A stretch of 40,505 nucleotides of DNA from Myxococcota bacterium (GTDB taxonomy: Bacteria; Myxococcota_A; Polyangia; Fen-1088): positions 1 to 40,505 of the forward strand of contig JAICYS010000018.1 in assembly GCA_025934105.1 (NCBI GenBank), in the 5' to 3' direction. The notes beneath the pieces are model-generated. The model was not told where the DNA came from. It worked only from the letters and a program-made list of their open reading frames with translations, and made no database searches. How positions within the stretch are numbered: the first letter of the stretch is position 1; each line of letters starts with the position of its first letter. The position numbers and the translations under genes are program-made. Below are positions 25,198 to 34,778 of the stretch, in pieces.

Positions 25198-28100
25198 CCG
25201 CCCCCGGCTTCTACCCCTTCCCCGACGAGCTGGCCCGCATCCCGCGCGACCGCGCCGCGGTGGTGGAAGCCTCGGCCGGGACCGGCAAGACGTTCCTCAT
25301 CGAGCACCTGGTGGTCGACCGCGTGCTGCGCGGCGAGGCGCGGCTGGAAGAGATCCTGGTCGTCACGTTCACGGAGCGGGCGGCCGCGGAGCTGCGCCGC
25401 CGCGTGCACGCGCTCATCCGCGCCGTGGCCGCCGCCGGCCCGCCCCTGCCGGACAGCGTGCAGCCGGGATGGACGATCGACAGCGATGCCCGCGCGCGGT
25501 TGGCGGCGGCCGCCCGCCAGATCGACGCGGCCCCCATCTCGACCATCCACGCGTTCTGCCAGCGCATCCTCGTCGAGCAGGCATTCGCCGGCGGCCGGCT
25601 TCTGGTGCAGGAGAACGTCGAGAGCAAGGCGGCCTTCTCCGCCGCCTTCGCCGAGGCCGTCCGCCAGGAGCTGCCGGTCGACCCGGAGCTGGCGCCTTAC
25701 CTCGAGACGTATTTGAAGGGCCGGCGCTCGACCGAATCCCTGGAGGCGCTGCTCTGCCGGGCCTACCAGCTGCGGGTCCCGTTTCATCCGCCCTTCGATC
25801 CGGCCGCCGTCGCCGTCGCCGCCCGCGCGCTGGCGGCGCTGCCGGTCGCCGAGCTGCTGGCCGCGGTCACCGGACACCAGAACACCGTCCGGGCGGTCAA
25901 GGAACGCTTGACCGACCTGCACGCGGCGGCGGCAGCCTTCGCCGGCGACGGCCACCTGCCCGACTTCCTGGCTGCCGTCGATCCGATCGTCGGATCGCGC
26001 AAAGAGGGGTTCGACTACCTGACCACGAACCTGCTGCCGGGCACGCGCGCCCGTGGCCCCGTCGACGCCCTGGCCGACGCGGCGGTCTCGCTGGAGACGG
26101 CGGTGGCCGCGCTGTTCCTGCCCCGCGTCGCCGAGCGGGTCGAGTCCCGCAAGCGCGCCGCGGGCCTCTACGACTTCGACGACATGCTGTCGCTGGTGCG
26201 GAACGCCCTGCGCGGACCGCGCGGCGGCGAGCTGGTGACCACGCTGCGCGCCCGCTACAAGCTGGCGATCGTCGACGAGTTCCAGGACACCGACCCGGTC
26301 CAGTGGGAGATCTTCCGGACCGTGTTCGCCGACAGCCCGTCCCACCCGATCGTGCTGGTCGGCGATCCCAAGCAGTCGATCTACGGGTTCCGCGGGGCGG
26401 ACGTGATGACCTACGCGGCGGCCTGCGAGACCATCGCGCCCCCCGACGAGCGCCACCACCTGTCGCGGAATTTCCGTTCCACGCCCGCGGTCATCGAGGC
26501 CTACAACGCCATCCTCGACGCCGCCGCGGAGCCGCCGTACTTCAGCCACGGCCCGATCTACCGGCCGGTGGCGGCCGGCCGGCCCGACGCTGAGGCCGCC
26601 GCTCCCGCCGCGCCCCCGATCACGCTGCTGCGGGTGACGGCCGACGAAGAGGTCACGAAGCTGCCGATGCGTGCCGTGCGCGAGGCGCTGGCGCGAGCCA
26701 TCGGCGACGAGATCGTCGCGCTGCTGCGAGGCCCGGAGCCGCCCCCGGCGCGCGAGATCTTCGTCCTCACGCGCACCTGGCGCGAGGCGGAGGCGATCGA
26801 GCAGGCGCTGACCAGCCGGGGAGTCGCCGCCATCATCTTCAACCAGGAAAACCTGCACCGCTCGCGCGAGGCGGCCCACGTCCGCGATCTGCTGGGCGCG
26901 GTGGCCGAGCCGCGCGACCCGGCCAAGCGGCTGCGGGCCTGGCTGACGCCGTTCTTCGGCCTGTCGGTGGCCGACCTGCCGGCCGCCGCCGCCGCGGGCG
27001 CCGACCACCCGCTGCACGAGCGCCTCTACGCCTGGCACGCCGCCGCCGCGCGCCAGCCGCTGGCGCGGGTCTTCCCGCGCATCCTCGAGGAGAGCGGCGT
27101 GCTTTTGCGCGAGCTGTTCCTGGGCGAGAGCGCCCGCCGGCTGGTGAACTACCGCCACCTGTTCGAAATGCTGGCAGCCGAGGACGCCAGGGCCGGGCGG
27201 CCGCTGGGCGAAGTCGTCCGCCGGCTGGCCGCCTTGTGCGCCGGGCTGACCGCCGCCTCGCCCGAGGAGGGCGACATCGAGCGCATCGAGAGCGACCGCG
27301 ACGCCGTCCAGATCCTGACCATGCACAAGGCGAAGGGCCTGGAGGCCGACGTGGTGTTCGTCTACGGCGGCTTCAGCCCCGTCCAGGGGCGCGGGCTCCG
27401 CGTCTACACGCGCGATGGGGCGCGCGCGGCGGTGGTCGGCCGCGGACGGCGGCAAGCGGTCGCGGACGCCGTCAAGCGCGAGGCCGAATCCGAGGACCAG
27501 CGCCTCTTTTACGTGGCGCTGACGCGTGCCCGGCGGCGCCTCTACCTGCCGTTCGACGGCGCCGTCGAGGGGGAGATCGGCCTCGACGACGCGCGCGAGC
27601 AGTTCTGGAAGGTCAACGGCGGCTACGCCCACGTCCACCGGCGGCTGCGCGCGCTGGCGGCGGCGACGTCGCGGCACTTCGCGGTGCGGGAGGTCTCGGT
27701 GGATCCGGGCGCGCCCGGCGATTCGCTGCGCCCGCGCCCCAACCTGGCCATGTGGGCCTGGACGCCCGACGGCGTGCCGGCCGTCCCGCCGCCGCCGGCC
27801 GCCGAGATGGCCGGGCTGGCCCGCGACCGCCGGGGGCCCACCACCACGTCGTACAGCCGCATCAAGCACGAGGAAGGGGGATATCGCCCGCCCACCGAGA
27901 TGCCCGAGGAGGCCGAGCTGGAGCCGCTGGCCGATGACGAACTGCCCGGCGGCGCGCGCGCCGGCATCTTCGTCCACGATCTTCTGGAGCGGGTCCCCCT
28001 GGAGGCGCTGCGGGACACGCCGGAGCTGGAGGCCTGGGTGGCCCGTCCCGACGTGCGCGAGCTGCTGGAGACGACCTTGCGGCGCCACGGGCGCGACGCG

Positions 28101-28607
28101 CGCCAGCTCATGCCGGCGGCGCGGCTGGCCCACGCCGCGCTGACGGCGGAGCTGCCGGTGGCGGGCGGCCGGTTGCGCGGGCTGGCCTGGGCGCCGCGGG
28201 TGGTGCGCGAGATGGAGTTCCTGTTCCCCTTCCCCGCGCCGGCGGGCGGCGCGCGGCGCGGGTTCGTGAAAGGCTACGTCGACGTGGTGTTCGAACACGA
28301 AGGGCGCGCCTACCTCATCGACTGGAAGACCGACCGACTCTCGAGCTTCGATGCGCCCGCCCTGGAGGCGCACGTCACCGCCAACTACGCGCTGCAAGAG
28401 CGGCTCTACACCCTGGCCCTGGTGCGGGCGCTGGGCGTCGCCGACGCGGCGACTTACGAGCAGCGGTTCGGCGGGACGCTGTACGTGTTCGTGCGCGGCC
28501 TGCCGTCGGCGGTCCGCTTCGCGCGCCCCGACTTCGCCGAGCTGCAAGCCTGGGAGGCCGAGCTCGCCGTCCAGCTCGCGCCGCGTGACCCGGCGGAGGT
28601 GGCGTGA
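25194..28607 (+). CDS. recB: exodeoxyribonuclease V beta subunit, RecB
   Basis: RecB is the 3'-5' UvrD-like helicase plus nuclease of RecBCD, used in double-strand break repair and degradation of linear foreign DNA. The helicase motifs are in order: Walker A ASAGTGKT (26-33), VTFTERAAAELRRRV, IVDEFQDTDPVQWEIF, LVGDPKQSIYGFRGAD, LTMHKAKGLEADVVFVYGG, and LFYVALTRARRRLYLP. The C-terminal nuclease shows GIFVHDLLE and GYVDVVFEHEGRAYLIDWKTD with the DWK active site, then YALQERLYTLAL. It is complete at 1137 aa. It is joined by 4-base overlaps to recC and recD. The track ORF of 2044 aa begins in recC in the wrong frame. Confidence 0.96.
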   Translation: MTAPGFYPFPDELARIPRDRAAVVEASAGTGKTFLIEHLVVDRVLRGEARLEEILVVTFTERAAAELRRRVHALIRAVAAAGPPLPDSVQPGWTIDSDARARLAAAARQIDAAPISTIHAFCQRILVEQAFAGGRLLVQENVESKAAFSAAFAEAVRQELPVDPELAPYLETYLKGRRSTESLEALLCRAYQLRVPFHPPFDPAAVAVAARALAALPVAELLAAVTGHQNTVRAVKERLTDLHAAAAAFAGDGHLPDFLAAVDPIVGSRKEGFDYLTTNLLPGTRARGPVDALADAAVSLETAVAALFLPRVAERVESRKRAAGLYDFDDMLSLVRNALRGPRGGELVTTLRARYKLAIVDEFQDTDPVQWEIFRTVFADSPSHPIVLVGDPKQSIYGFRGADVMTYAAACETIAPPDERHHLSRNFRSTPAVIEAYNAILDAAAEPPYFSHGPIYRPVAAGRPDAEAAAPAAPPITLLRVTADEEVTKLPMRAVREALARAIGDEIVALLRGPEPPPAREIFVLTRTWREAEAIEQALTSRGVAAIIFNQENLHRSREAAHVRDLLGAVAEPRDPAKRLRAWLTPFFGLSVADLPAAAAAGADHPLHERLYAWHAAAARQPLARVFPRILEESGVLLRELFLGESARRLVNYRHLFEMLAAEDARAGRPLGEVVRRLAALCAGLTAASPEEGDIERIESDRDAVQILTMHKAKGLEADVVFVYGGFSPVQGRGLRVYTRDGARAAVVGRGRRQAVADAVKREAESEDQRLFYVALTRARRRLYLPFDGAVEGEIGLDDAREQFWKVNGGYAHVHRRLRALAAATSRHFAVREVSVDPGAPGDSLRPRPNLAMWAWTPDGVPAVPPPPAAEMAGLARDRRGPTTTSYSRIKHEEGGYRPPTEMPEEAELEPLADDELPGGARAGIFVHDLLERVPLEALRDTPELEAWVARPDVRELLETTLRRHGRDARQLMPAARLAHAALTAELPVAGGRLRGLAWAPRVVREMEFLFPFPAPAGGARRGFVKGYVDVVFEHEGRAYLIDWKTDRLSSFDAPALEAHVTANYALQERLYTLALVRALGVADAATYEQRFGGTLYVFVRGLPSAVRFARPDFAELQAWEAELAVQLAPRDPAEVA

Positions 28608-30589
28608 CCGCCGCGCCGGATCGCCGCTGGCCGCCCGCCTGGAGCGCCGGCCTGGTGCGCGAGGAGGTCGACCCGGCGGGGCTGCTGCTGGCGCTGGAGG
28701 CCGCCGGCTGGCCGCGGGAGCTTCCCGTCGCGCAACGGCGGGCCTTCGCGCTGCTGGTCCTGGCGTCGTGCGAGGCGCGCCGCGAGGGGAGCACCCGGCT
28801 GGCGCTCGACGGCGCTCTGGAGCCGCGGTTGGTGGCGCTGGGCGCGGCGGCCGCCGATCAGGCCGAGGCGCTGGCGCTGGCCGCGGCCAGGCTGGCTCAC
28901 CCGGCCCTGGACCCGCTGGTGGGCCGTCCCGGAGCCCGGCGGCCCTTCATCCTCGACGGAACGCACCTCTACCAGGAGCGCGACCTGCGGCTCGAGCAAC
29001 GGGTGGCCGACGCCCTGAACGCGCGGATGGCGGCGTCGATCGAGGACGCGGCGTCGCGGGGCGCCCTGGACCTGCCGCGATCGCTTCAGGGAACAGACCC
29101 CCGTTTTGTCGAGGCGAGCGGATCGGAAGCTGGAGAGGCTCCGTCCGACGCAGGACGCCGCGGGAGCGAACCGGGCTCCGCCGGCGGGGCGCCCGCCGAG
29201 GCCGCCCTCGCGCGGTCCGCGCCGCCGGCGGGGCGCACCTGGACGGCCGGGCAAGCGGCGGCCATCGCGGCGGCCACCAACTGCCCGCTCACCGTCGTGA
29301 CCGGCGGACCGGGCAGCGGCAAGACCGCCGTCATCGCCGGGATCGTCCGGGCCTGGCGGGCGGCGGGCGTGCCGGCCCCGGCCATTGCCGTCGCGGCGCC
29401 GACCGGCAAGGCCGCCCATCGCGCCGCCGAAGCCCTGGCCGCCGCCGGAGCGGACCTGGCCGACGTGCCCGCCCCTTCGACGCTGCACCGCCTGCTGGGA
29501 TACTCGCCGCGCGCCGGTCTGCGCGGCGGCGAGGTTCGCCACCACCCCAACAATCCCCTGCCCCACGCCGCGCTGGTGGTCGACGAGGCGTCGATGGTCG
29601 ACCTGGGCTTGCTCGATCGCCTGCTGCGCGCCCTGCGCCCGGAGGCCCGGCTGGCGCTGGTCGGCGACGCCGGGCAGCTCCCCGCCATCGCGGCCGGCAG
29701 CGTCTTCCGCGACCTGGCGGGGATCGCGATCCGCCTCACCGAGAGCCACCGGATGAGCCCCGGCGATCCGGCCGGCGCCGAGATCCTGGCCGCCGCCCGC
29801 GGCATCGCCGCCGGTGAACCGCCCGCCGGCGCCGCACTGACCGACGCGACGGCGCTGCGGTTCCGTGGGTTCGAACGGCTGGACCCCGGCGCGGCAGGCT
29901 CGGCGCGGCGCGGGGTGGGGGCCTTCCTCGACCGCTGGTACGCGGAGCAGGTGCGCCTGCCGCCCGAGCTGGATCCGCGGCGGCCGCTCCGCGCCCTGAC
30001 CGGGCGCCTGGACGGCGAGTCCGGCCCGCGCGCGGGCGCGCTCTTGGAACGGCACCGGCGCGCGCGGCTCTTGACCGTCACGCGCGTCGGCCGCGCGGGC
30101 GCGGATCGGATCAACGACGAGCTCGCCCGGCGGGCGGCGGCCGACCTCGGCAGCGGGCCGGCGCGGGACGGACTGCCGCCGGGCACGCCGGTGATGGTCG
30201 TCGAGAACGACTACGAGCGCGGCCTCATGAACGGCGATCAGGGCGCGGTGCTGCCGGTGGTGAGTTCGGCCGGCGCGCCGGTTCCCACCGCCGTGTTCGC
30301 GCGCGACGACGGCTTCGCGCTGTTCCCGCTGGCCACGCTGCGGGGCCTGGTGCAGATCGCCTACGCCATCACGGTGCACAAGGCCCAGGGCAGCGAGGTC
30401 GAGCGCGCCGCCCTGCTGCTTCCGGAAGCCGACCTGCCGCTGCTCTCGCGCGAGCTGATTTACACCGCCGCCACCCGGGCCCGCGCCTCGATGGTGGTGG
30501 TCGGCCGCCCGTCGCTGCTGGCTGAGGCGATCGCGCGGCCGCTGGGGCGCACGTCGGGCCTGGCCGATCGCCTGCGCCCGGTGCGGTAA
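28604..30589 (+). CDS. recD: exodeoxyribonuclease V alpha subunit, RecD
   Basis: RecD is the 5'-3' helicase motor of RecBCD. The Walker A motif GGPGSGKT lies at 234-241, followed by APTGKAAHRAAEAL, STLHRLLGYSP, the Walker B region VVDEASMVDL, VGDAGQLPAIAAGSVF, and the C-terminal AYAITVHKAQGSEVE and YTAATRARASMVVVG motifs. The N-terminal domain ends in FILDGTHLYQERDLRLEQRV. Between it and the helicase lies a low-complexity linker (about 165-212, rich in Gly/Ser/Ala/Glu) whose DNA (29090-29160) is a little less GC-rich and looks like an insertion. The GTG start overlaps recB by 4 bases. It is the last gene of the recCBD operon. Confidence 0.95.
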   Translation: MTAAPDRRWPPAWSAGLVREEVDPAGLLLALEAAGWPRELPVAQRRAFALLVLASCEARREGSTRLALDGALEPRLVALGAAAADQAEALALAAARLAHPALDPLVGRPGARRPFILDGTHLYQERDLRLEQRVADALNARMAASIEDAASRGALDLPRSLQGTDPRFVEASGSEAGEAPSDAGRRGSEPGSAGGAPAEAALARSAPPAGRTWTAGQAAAIAAATNCPLTVVTGGPGSGKTAVIAGIVRAWRAAGVPAPAIAVAAPTGKAAHRAAEALAAAGADLADVPAPSTLHRLLGYSPRAGLRGGEVRHHPNNPLPHAALVVDEASMVDLGLLDRLLRALRPEARLALVGDAGQLPAIAAGSVFRDLAGIAIRLTESHRMSPGDPAGAEILAAARGIAAGEPPAGAALTDATALRFRGFERLDPGAAGSARRGVGAFLDRWYAEQVRLPPELDPRRPLRALTGRLDGESGPRAGALLERHRRARLLTVTRVGRAGADRINDELARRAAADLGSGPARDGLPPGTPVMVVENDYERGLMNGDQGAVLPVVSSAGAPVPTAVFARDDGFALFPLATLRGLVQIAYAITVHKAQGSEVERAALLLPEADLPLLSRELIYTAATRARASMVVVGRPSLLAEAIARPLGRTSGLADRLRPVR

Positions 30590-30683
30590 CCCGGTTTGGC
30601 TGAGCGGATTACGCCTCGGTAACAACGCGTCCGCCCCTGCTGTCCGTCGGCCCGTGTCGGCCGGCGATTTCGGGGATCCCAAC

Positions 30684-30700
30684 CCGGCATTGCCCTTGCA
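30684..30700 (+). promoter_or_regulatory. candidate sigma-54 promoter upstream of VTC gene
   Basis: CCGGCATTGCCCTTGCA matches the -24/-12 pattern: GG at 30686-30687 and GC at 30698-30699 separated by exactly 10 bases, with GGCA and TTGCA as the conserved cores. It lies 63 bases before the VTC ATG inside a 173-base gap. A sigma-54 activator and histidine kinase are encoded 4 kb downstream on the other strand. Chance matches occur in GC-rich DNA. Confidence 0.45.
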
Positions 30701-30728
30701 ATCCAATCCCCCGTGCGTTGCTGGGCTA

Positions 30729-30744
30729 GGCCGCGGACGCGGCC
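30729..30744. repeat. perfect inverted repeat in leader of VTC gene
   Basis: GGCCGCG-GA-CGCGGCC is a perfect 7-base inverted repeat with a 2-base centre, directly upstream of the ribosome-binding site AGGAGGG. A 2-base loop is too tight for a good RNA hairpin unless the inner pairs open, so a protein-binding operator is equally possible. It lies downstream of the sigma-54 candidate. Confidence 0.4.
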
Positions 30745-30762
30745 AAACGAGGAGGGCGCGGC

Positions 30763-31647
30763 ATGATTCGCGAGGCTGAAGCGGCTGGCGCGGGGGGATG
30801 CACCGTTGCGGCGGGGGCGCCGTCGTCTTCTTGTTCGGGCGAAGATCCCTTGACCCACGAGCTGCGCTTCCTGCTGACGCGCGGCGAGACGATTCGCTTC
30901 TTGGATGCCCTGGACGGGCGGACGCAGGTGGCGACCTACGATCCGGAGCACCCGGTCTCGTACACCCGGACGACCTACTTCGACACGGCGGACAGCGCTT
31001 ACCTGACCTCGTCCGTCGACGAGCCGGCGCGTCGCCTGCGCGTCCGGCAATACGCGGCCGCCGCCACGCCCGACGAGCCGCCGGTGTTCTCGGGCGTCGG
31101 GTTCATCGAGCTCAAGCAGCACCTCGGCGCCTCCCGGAGCAAGGTGCGCCTGGCCGCCTCGGCCGACGAGATCGCGCGCCTGTTGAAGGATCCGCGCGCG
31201 GCCGTGGCCGGCGCCCCCGACGACCAGCCGCTGGCCGTCGTGGGCCGCGAGCTGGCCATTCCGACCATGGCGCCGCGGCTGTCCACCTGGTACCGGCGCG
31301 TCCACCTGATCACGCCCGAGGCGCCCGTCCGGCTGACCCTGGACGAGGGGCTGCAGTTCTGCCGCCCGCAGCCGGTCACGTGCGCGGGCGTGCCGGCCAC
31401 GCCGGCGCAGCGCGACGTGGTGGCGGCATTTCCGTCGCGCATCCTCGAGGTCAAGCACGCCGGGACCCTGCCGCCCTGGCTGGAACGGCTGCTGGCGGGC
31501 TTCCAGCCGGCGCCGGCCCACTTCTCGAAGTTCCGCCTCGGCATGCAGGCGCTGACGCAGGAGCACGACTGGGAAGAACAGGTCACCGTGCCGCACACGT
31601 CGAGCCCGCGGCTGTCGCGCCACCTCTCCACCATCGTTGCCGCTTAG
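30763..31647 (+). CDS. VTC-domain (polyphosphate-polymerase-like) protein
   Basis: The 294-aa protein fits the VTC domain, a triphosphate-tunnel fold known from the yeast polyphosphate polymerase Vtc4. Typical segments are HELRFLLTRGE near residue 31, YTRTTYFDTADSAYL, RRLRVRQYA, FIELKQHLGASRSKVRL, the WYRRVHL strand, VRLTLDEGL, and ILEVKHAGTLPPWL; these carry the alternating basic and acidic residues that line the tunnel. Bacterial members are thought to handle polyphosphate or phosphorylated substrates, but few are tested. The start has a strong AGGAGGG site. The next gene begins 10 bases downstream, and a DUF4956 gene follows; VTC and DUF4956 genes are often neighbours. Catalytic activity is inferred. 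Confidence 0.88.
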   Translation: MIREAEAAGAGGCTVAAGAPSSSCSGEDPLTHELRFLLTRGETIRFLDALDGRTQVATYDPEHPVSYTRTTYFDTADSAYLTSSVDEPARRLRVRQYAAAATPDEPPVFSGVGFIELKQHLGASRSKVRLAASADEIARLLKDPRAAVAGAPDDQPLAVVGRELAIPTMAPRLSTWYRRVHLITPEAPVRLTLDEGLQFCRPQPVTCAGVPATPAQRDVVAAFPSRILEVKHAGTLPPWLERLLAGFQPAPAHFSKFRLGMQALTQEHDWEEQVTVPHTSSPRLSRHLSTIVAA

Positions 31648-31657
31648 GAGAACGCGA

Positions 31658-33329
31658 ATGTTCGTGGTGTTCGAAGGGATCGACGGAAGCGGAAAGACCA
31701 CCATCTCGAATCGGGTCGCCAAATCGCTGCGCGCCCGCGGGCTGGACGTCGAGCACCTGCGCGAGGGGGGAGCCTTCGCGTCCAAGGTCACCCAGGGCAT
31801 CCGCGACTTTTGCCGGGACGCGCGCAACATGGCGCTGACGCCGCGGGCCGAGCTGATGTTGTACGTCGCGCGCGAGGTGCAGCTGGCCGAGGAGGTCCTG
31901 CGCCCGGCGCTGGACCGCGCCGACGTCGTCATCGCCGACCGCTACTTCTATACCGCCGAGGTGCTGGCGGGCGCGGGCCGCGACCTGGCCCCCGACGAGA
32001 TCCGGCCCATCGTGCAGACCGCCGCGGCCGGCGTCTGGCCGCAGCTGGCGTTCCTCATCGACGTGGATCCGTCGGTGGCGCGCGGGCGCCGCAAGGTCTC
32101 GAAGATGATGAACCCCGCCGATCGCCGCCCGGTGTCGCGCAAGGGGCTGACCGGCAGCGGCCTGCAGGTCCGCCTGCGCGCCGGGTACAAGGCCCTCGCC
32201 GAGAGCGATCCGGCGCGCTGGGTGATCGTCGACAACAGCGACGCCGACCTCGACCAGGTCGTGGCGGCGGTGACCGACACGATCCTGCGGGCGCGGGGCG
32301 GTGAAGCGGTGTCGGGCGGGCACCTGCAGGTCGGCGCCGCGACGCCGGCCGCGGCGCCCGCCGACAGCGTGGCCGCCGCGTACCAGGCCTTCCTGGCCTG
32401 GGTCGACCGCCGCACGTTCCGCGAACCGACGCTGGCGGCCTACGTCCTGGCCGGCATGTCGGGCGCCGAGATCGACACGCGGCGCCTGTCGCTGGCGGGC
32501 GCGGCGCCCAAGGTGATCGCGCGGGGGCTGCGGGGCCTGTCGGATCCGGTCTCGTGGCGGCTGCGGCGCCTGCTGCTGGACGCGGCGCCGAGCGAGGTGG
32601 CGCTGTCGCTGGAGGCGACCATCCCGTCGACGAGTGACGCCTGGACGCTGCGCGAGCTGCTGTCCGACGGCGCGCCCGCCGCGGTCGCCGCCAGCCTGGA
32701 GGGGCTGGACGACGAGACCGCCTGGGCGCTGCGCGCCGAGCTCTACGAGCGCGCCCCGGAGGCCGTGCTGGCGTCGCTGGCGCTGCTGGACTCGCCGCGC
32801 GCCTGGGAGCTGCGGGCGCGCTGGCTCTCCGAGCGGGGCGGCCTGGATCGTGCGGGCCAAGTCGGTCACCGGGCTCGACGGCGCGCAGGCCTGGGAGATG
32901 CGCAAGGCCGCCCGCGAGAACGCGCCGGTGGCTGCCCTCGCGTCGCTGAAGGGCGCCACCAGCGACCGGGCCTGGAACTGGCGCGAAAAGGCCATCGGGC
33001 GCGCCCCCAAGGCGGTGCTCTCGACGATCGCCGGAATGGACGACGCGCGCGCCTGGGCGCTCCGGGTGGCGAACGCCCCGCGGGTGCGGGAGGCGCTGGA
33101 CTCGATGGCCGGCCTCGACCACCCCATCGCCTGGGACCTGCGCGAGAGCTGCCTCGACATCTGGCCGGCCAACACGATCAAGAGCCTGGGCGTGCTGGTG
33201 AACGGCCACCGCGGCCACGAGCTCCTGATGCGCGCCCTGGCGGCTCACCCCGACCAGATCTCGTTGCTGAAGCAGGCCGCCAACATCGCGACCGGCGCCA
33301 GCCTGACCCCAGCCGTCATGGCCGCTTGA
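31658..33329 (+). CDS. thymidylate-kinase-like P-loop protein fused to 27-aa helical repeats, single-base frameshift
   Basis: Residues 1-210 resemble thymidylate kinases: P-loop FEGIDGSGKTT, a DRY motif in IADRYFYT, and an Arg-rich lid (RGRRKVSKMM). The TMK substrate motif REPGGT is replaced by LREGGAF, so dTMP is probably not the substrate. From about 280 onward come 27-residue repeats of the form AWxLRxxxxxxAPxAVxASLxGLD. The frame breaks in a run of four G (32835-32838): downstream repeats (AWEMRKAA, AWNWREKA, AWALRVAN) continue in the +1-shifted frame to a stop at 33329. Dropping one G gives 556 aa and places the stop one base before the next ATG. Without correction the product has a random Arg/Gly tail. 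A good AGGAG site precedes the ATG at 31658. It could be a sequencing error or a real mutation. Confidence 0.8.
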
Positions 33330-33330
33330 A

Positions 33331-34017
33331 ATGTCCACCTTCGACCTGAACGACACGCTCGGCCTGGACAGCATGGGCCTCGACCGGTTCGAGGTGGTGC
33401 TGGTCCGGCTGGTCATCTCCGCCGGGCTGGGCAGCTTCCTGGGCTTCCGCCTGTGGCGCCGGCTGATGCCGAACGCGCTGCCGCCGGCGCGCGAGGTGGC
33501 GCAGGCCCAGACGCTGATCGCGGTGGCGGGCGCGCTGATGGTGGTCGTGATCGGTCACAGCACGGCGCGCGCGTTCGGGCTGGTGGGCCTGGGCGGTTTC
33601 ATCCGCTTCCGCTCGGGCATCAAGGACACGCGCGACGCCGCCGTCATGTTCGTGATGATCGGCATCGGCATGGCCTGTGGCCTCGGCGCCGTGCCGATGG
33701 CGGCGGTCGCGACGCTGTTCGCGGCCATCGTGCTGGCCCTCTTCGACATGGGGCGGCGGGCCCGCCTACGCCTCATGCGGGTGTCCATCATGGTCGCCAC
33801 GCCGCGAGAGGCCTGGAAGCGCCTCCGCAGCTTCTTCCCGGGCTCGCGCCTACTGGAGCTGCCCGGCCCGGAGATGGAGGTGGGGCGCCTGGTGATCGAG
33901 ACGGTGCTGGGCGAGACGAACGACGCGACGGAGATCATGCGGCGCCTCGAAGAGGCGCAGGTCACCGGCGTCAAGAGCGTGTGTGTCGACGAGGGAAAAG
34001 TTGGCTTGGCCGCGTGA
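33331..34017 (+). CDS. DUF4956 membrane protein
   Basis: A 228-aa protein of the DUF4956 family. Three to four membrane segments are visible in the first 140 residues (VVLVRLVISAGLGSFLGF, TLIAVAGALMVVVIGH, MFVMIGIGMACGLGAV, VATLFAAIVLALF), with the family's hallmark loop GLGGFIRFRSGIKDTRDAA between the second and third. A cytoplasmic domain of about 85 residues follows (MRVSIMVATPREAWKRL to the end). The function is unknown, but these proteins are commonly encoded beside VTC-domain genes, as here, which suggests a membrane partner for a polyphosphate- or phosphoryl-transfer enzyme. The ATG lies one base after the corrected stop of the upstream gene. Confidence 0.88.
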   Translation: MSTFDLNDTLGLDSMGLDRFEVVLVRLVISAGLGSFLGFRLWRRLMPNALPPAREVAQAQTLIAVAGALMVVVIGHSTARAFGLVGLGGFIRFRSGIKDTRDAAVMFVMIGIGMACGLGAVPMAAVATLFAAIVLALFDMGRRARLRLMRVSIMVATPREAWKRLRSFFPGSRLLELPGPEMEVGRLVIETVLGETNDATEIMRRLEEAQVTGVKSVCVDEGKVGLAA

Positions 34018-34044
34018 TCGACGCGCGGCACGGGAGGAATGACC

Positions 34045-34778
34045 ATGGGCGTGCGACAGATTTTCTTGGGGGTTACGGGCGGGCTGCTGCTGGCCGCCGG
34101 GTGCGGCGCCCCGGCCATCAACAACAACACGTCGAGCGAGCCGCTGGCGCAGGACGGCGCCACGCCGACCGTGACGGCGGGCCGTTATCAGCCGCTGGTG
34201 GTGGGCGCCCAGTGGTCCTACCAGGTGACCGACACCGGCAACGTCGCCTACACCAAGGCCAGCAGCGTGGTGTCGCTGGAGGACGTGGGCGGCGCGTTCG
34301 CCGGCACGATGGCCTACAAGATCAGCGAGACGGTGAAATCCAGCACACAGTACACCTGGTACCAGATGACGGACACCGACGTGCGGCGCCTGCACGACCA
34401 GTCGCTGGACTCGACCGGCGCGCTGTCCAGCGACGACTGGTACACGCCGTACAACCTGCGCATCGACGAGACGCCCGAGCACCTGACGGCCGGCGCGACC
34501 TGGCAGCTCACGTACCAGGATCAGCACACCAACGCCAAGAAGACGACCAACAAGACCACCAGCGTCACCGAGAACTGGTCCTGTGACGCGGTCGCGGAGA
34601 CGGTCACCGTGCCGGCCGGCACCTTCAGCGCCGTGCGCATCACCCGCACCGACACGTCGAGCGGCGGCTCGGCCAAGACGCAGTGGTTCGTCCCCGGGGT
34701 GGGCAAGGTCCGCGAATCGAACAACACCGGCCACCTCGAGGTGCTGACCAGCTACGACATCCCGAACCCGGACGCCGG

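Noticed and set aside
22473-28607. 2044-aa ORF on the plus strand
   Set aside because: The first 900 residues are an Arg/Gly/Ala shadow of recC; only the part from 25194 onward is a gene (recB).
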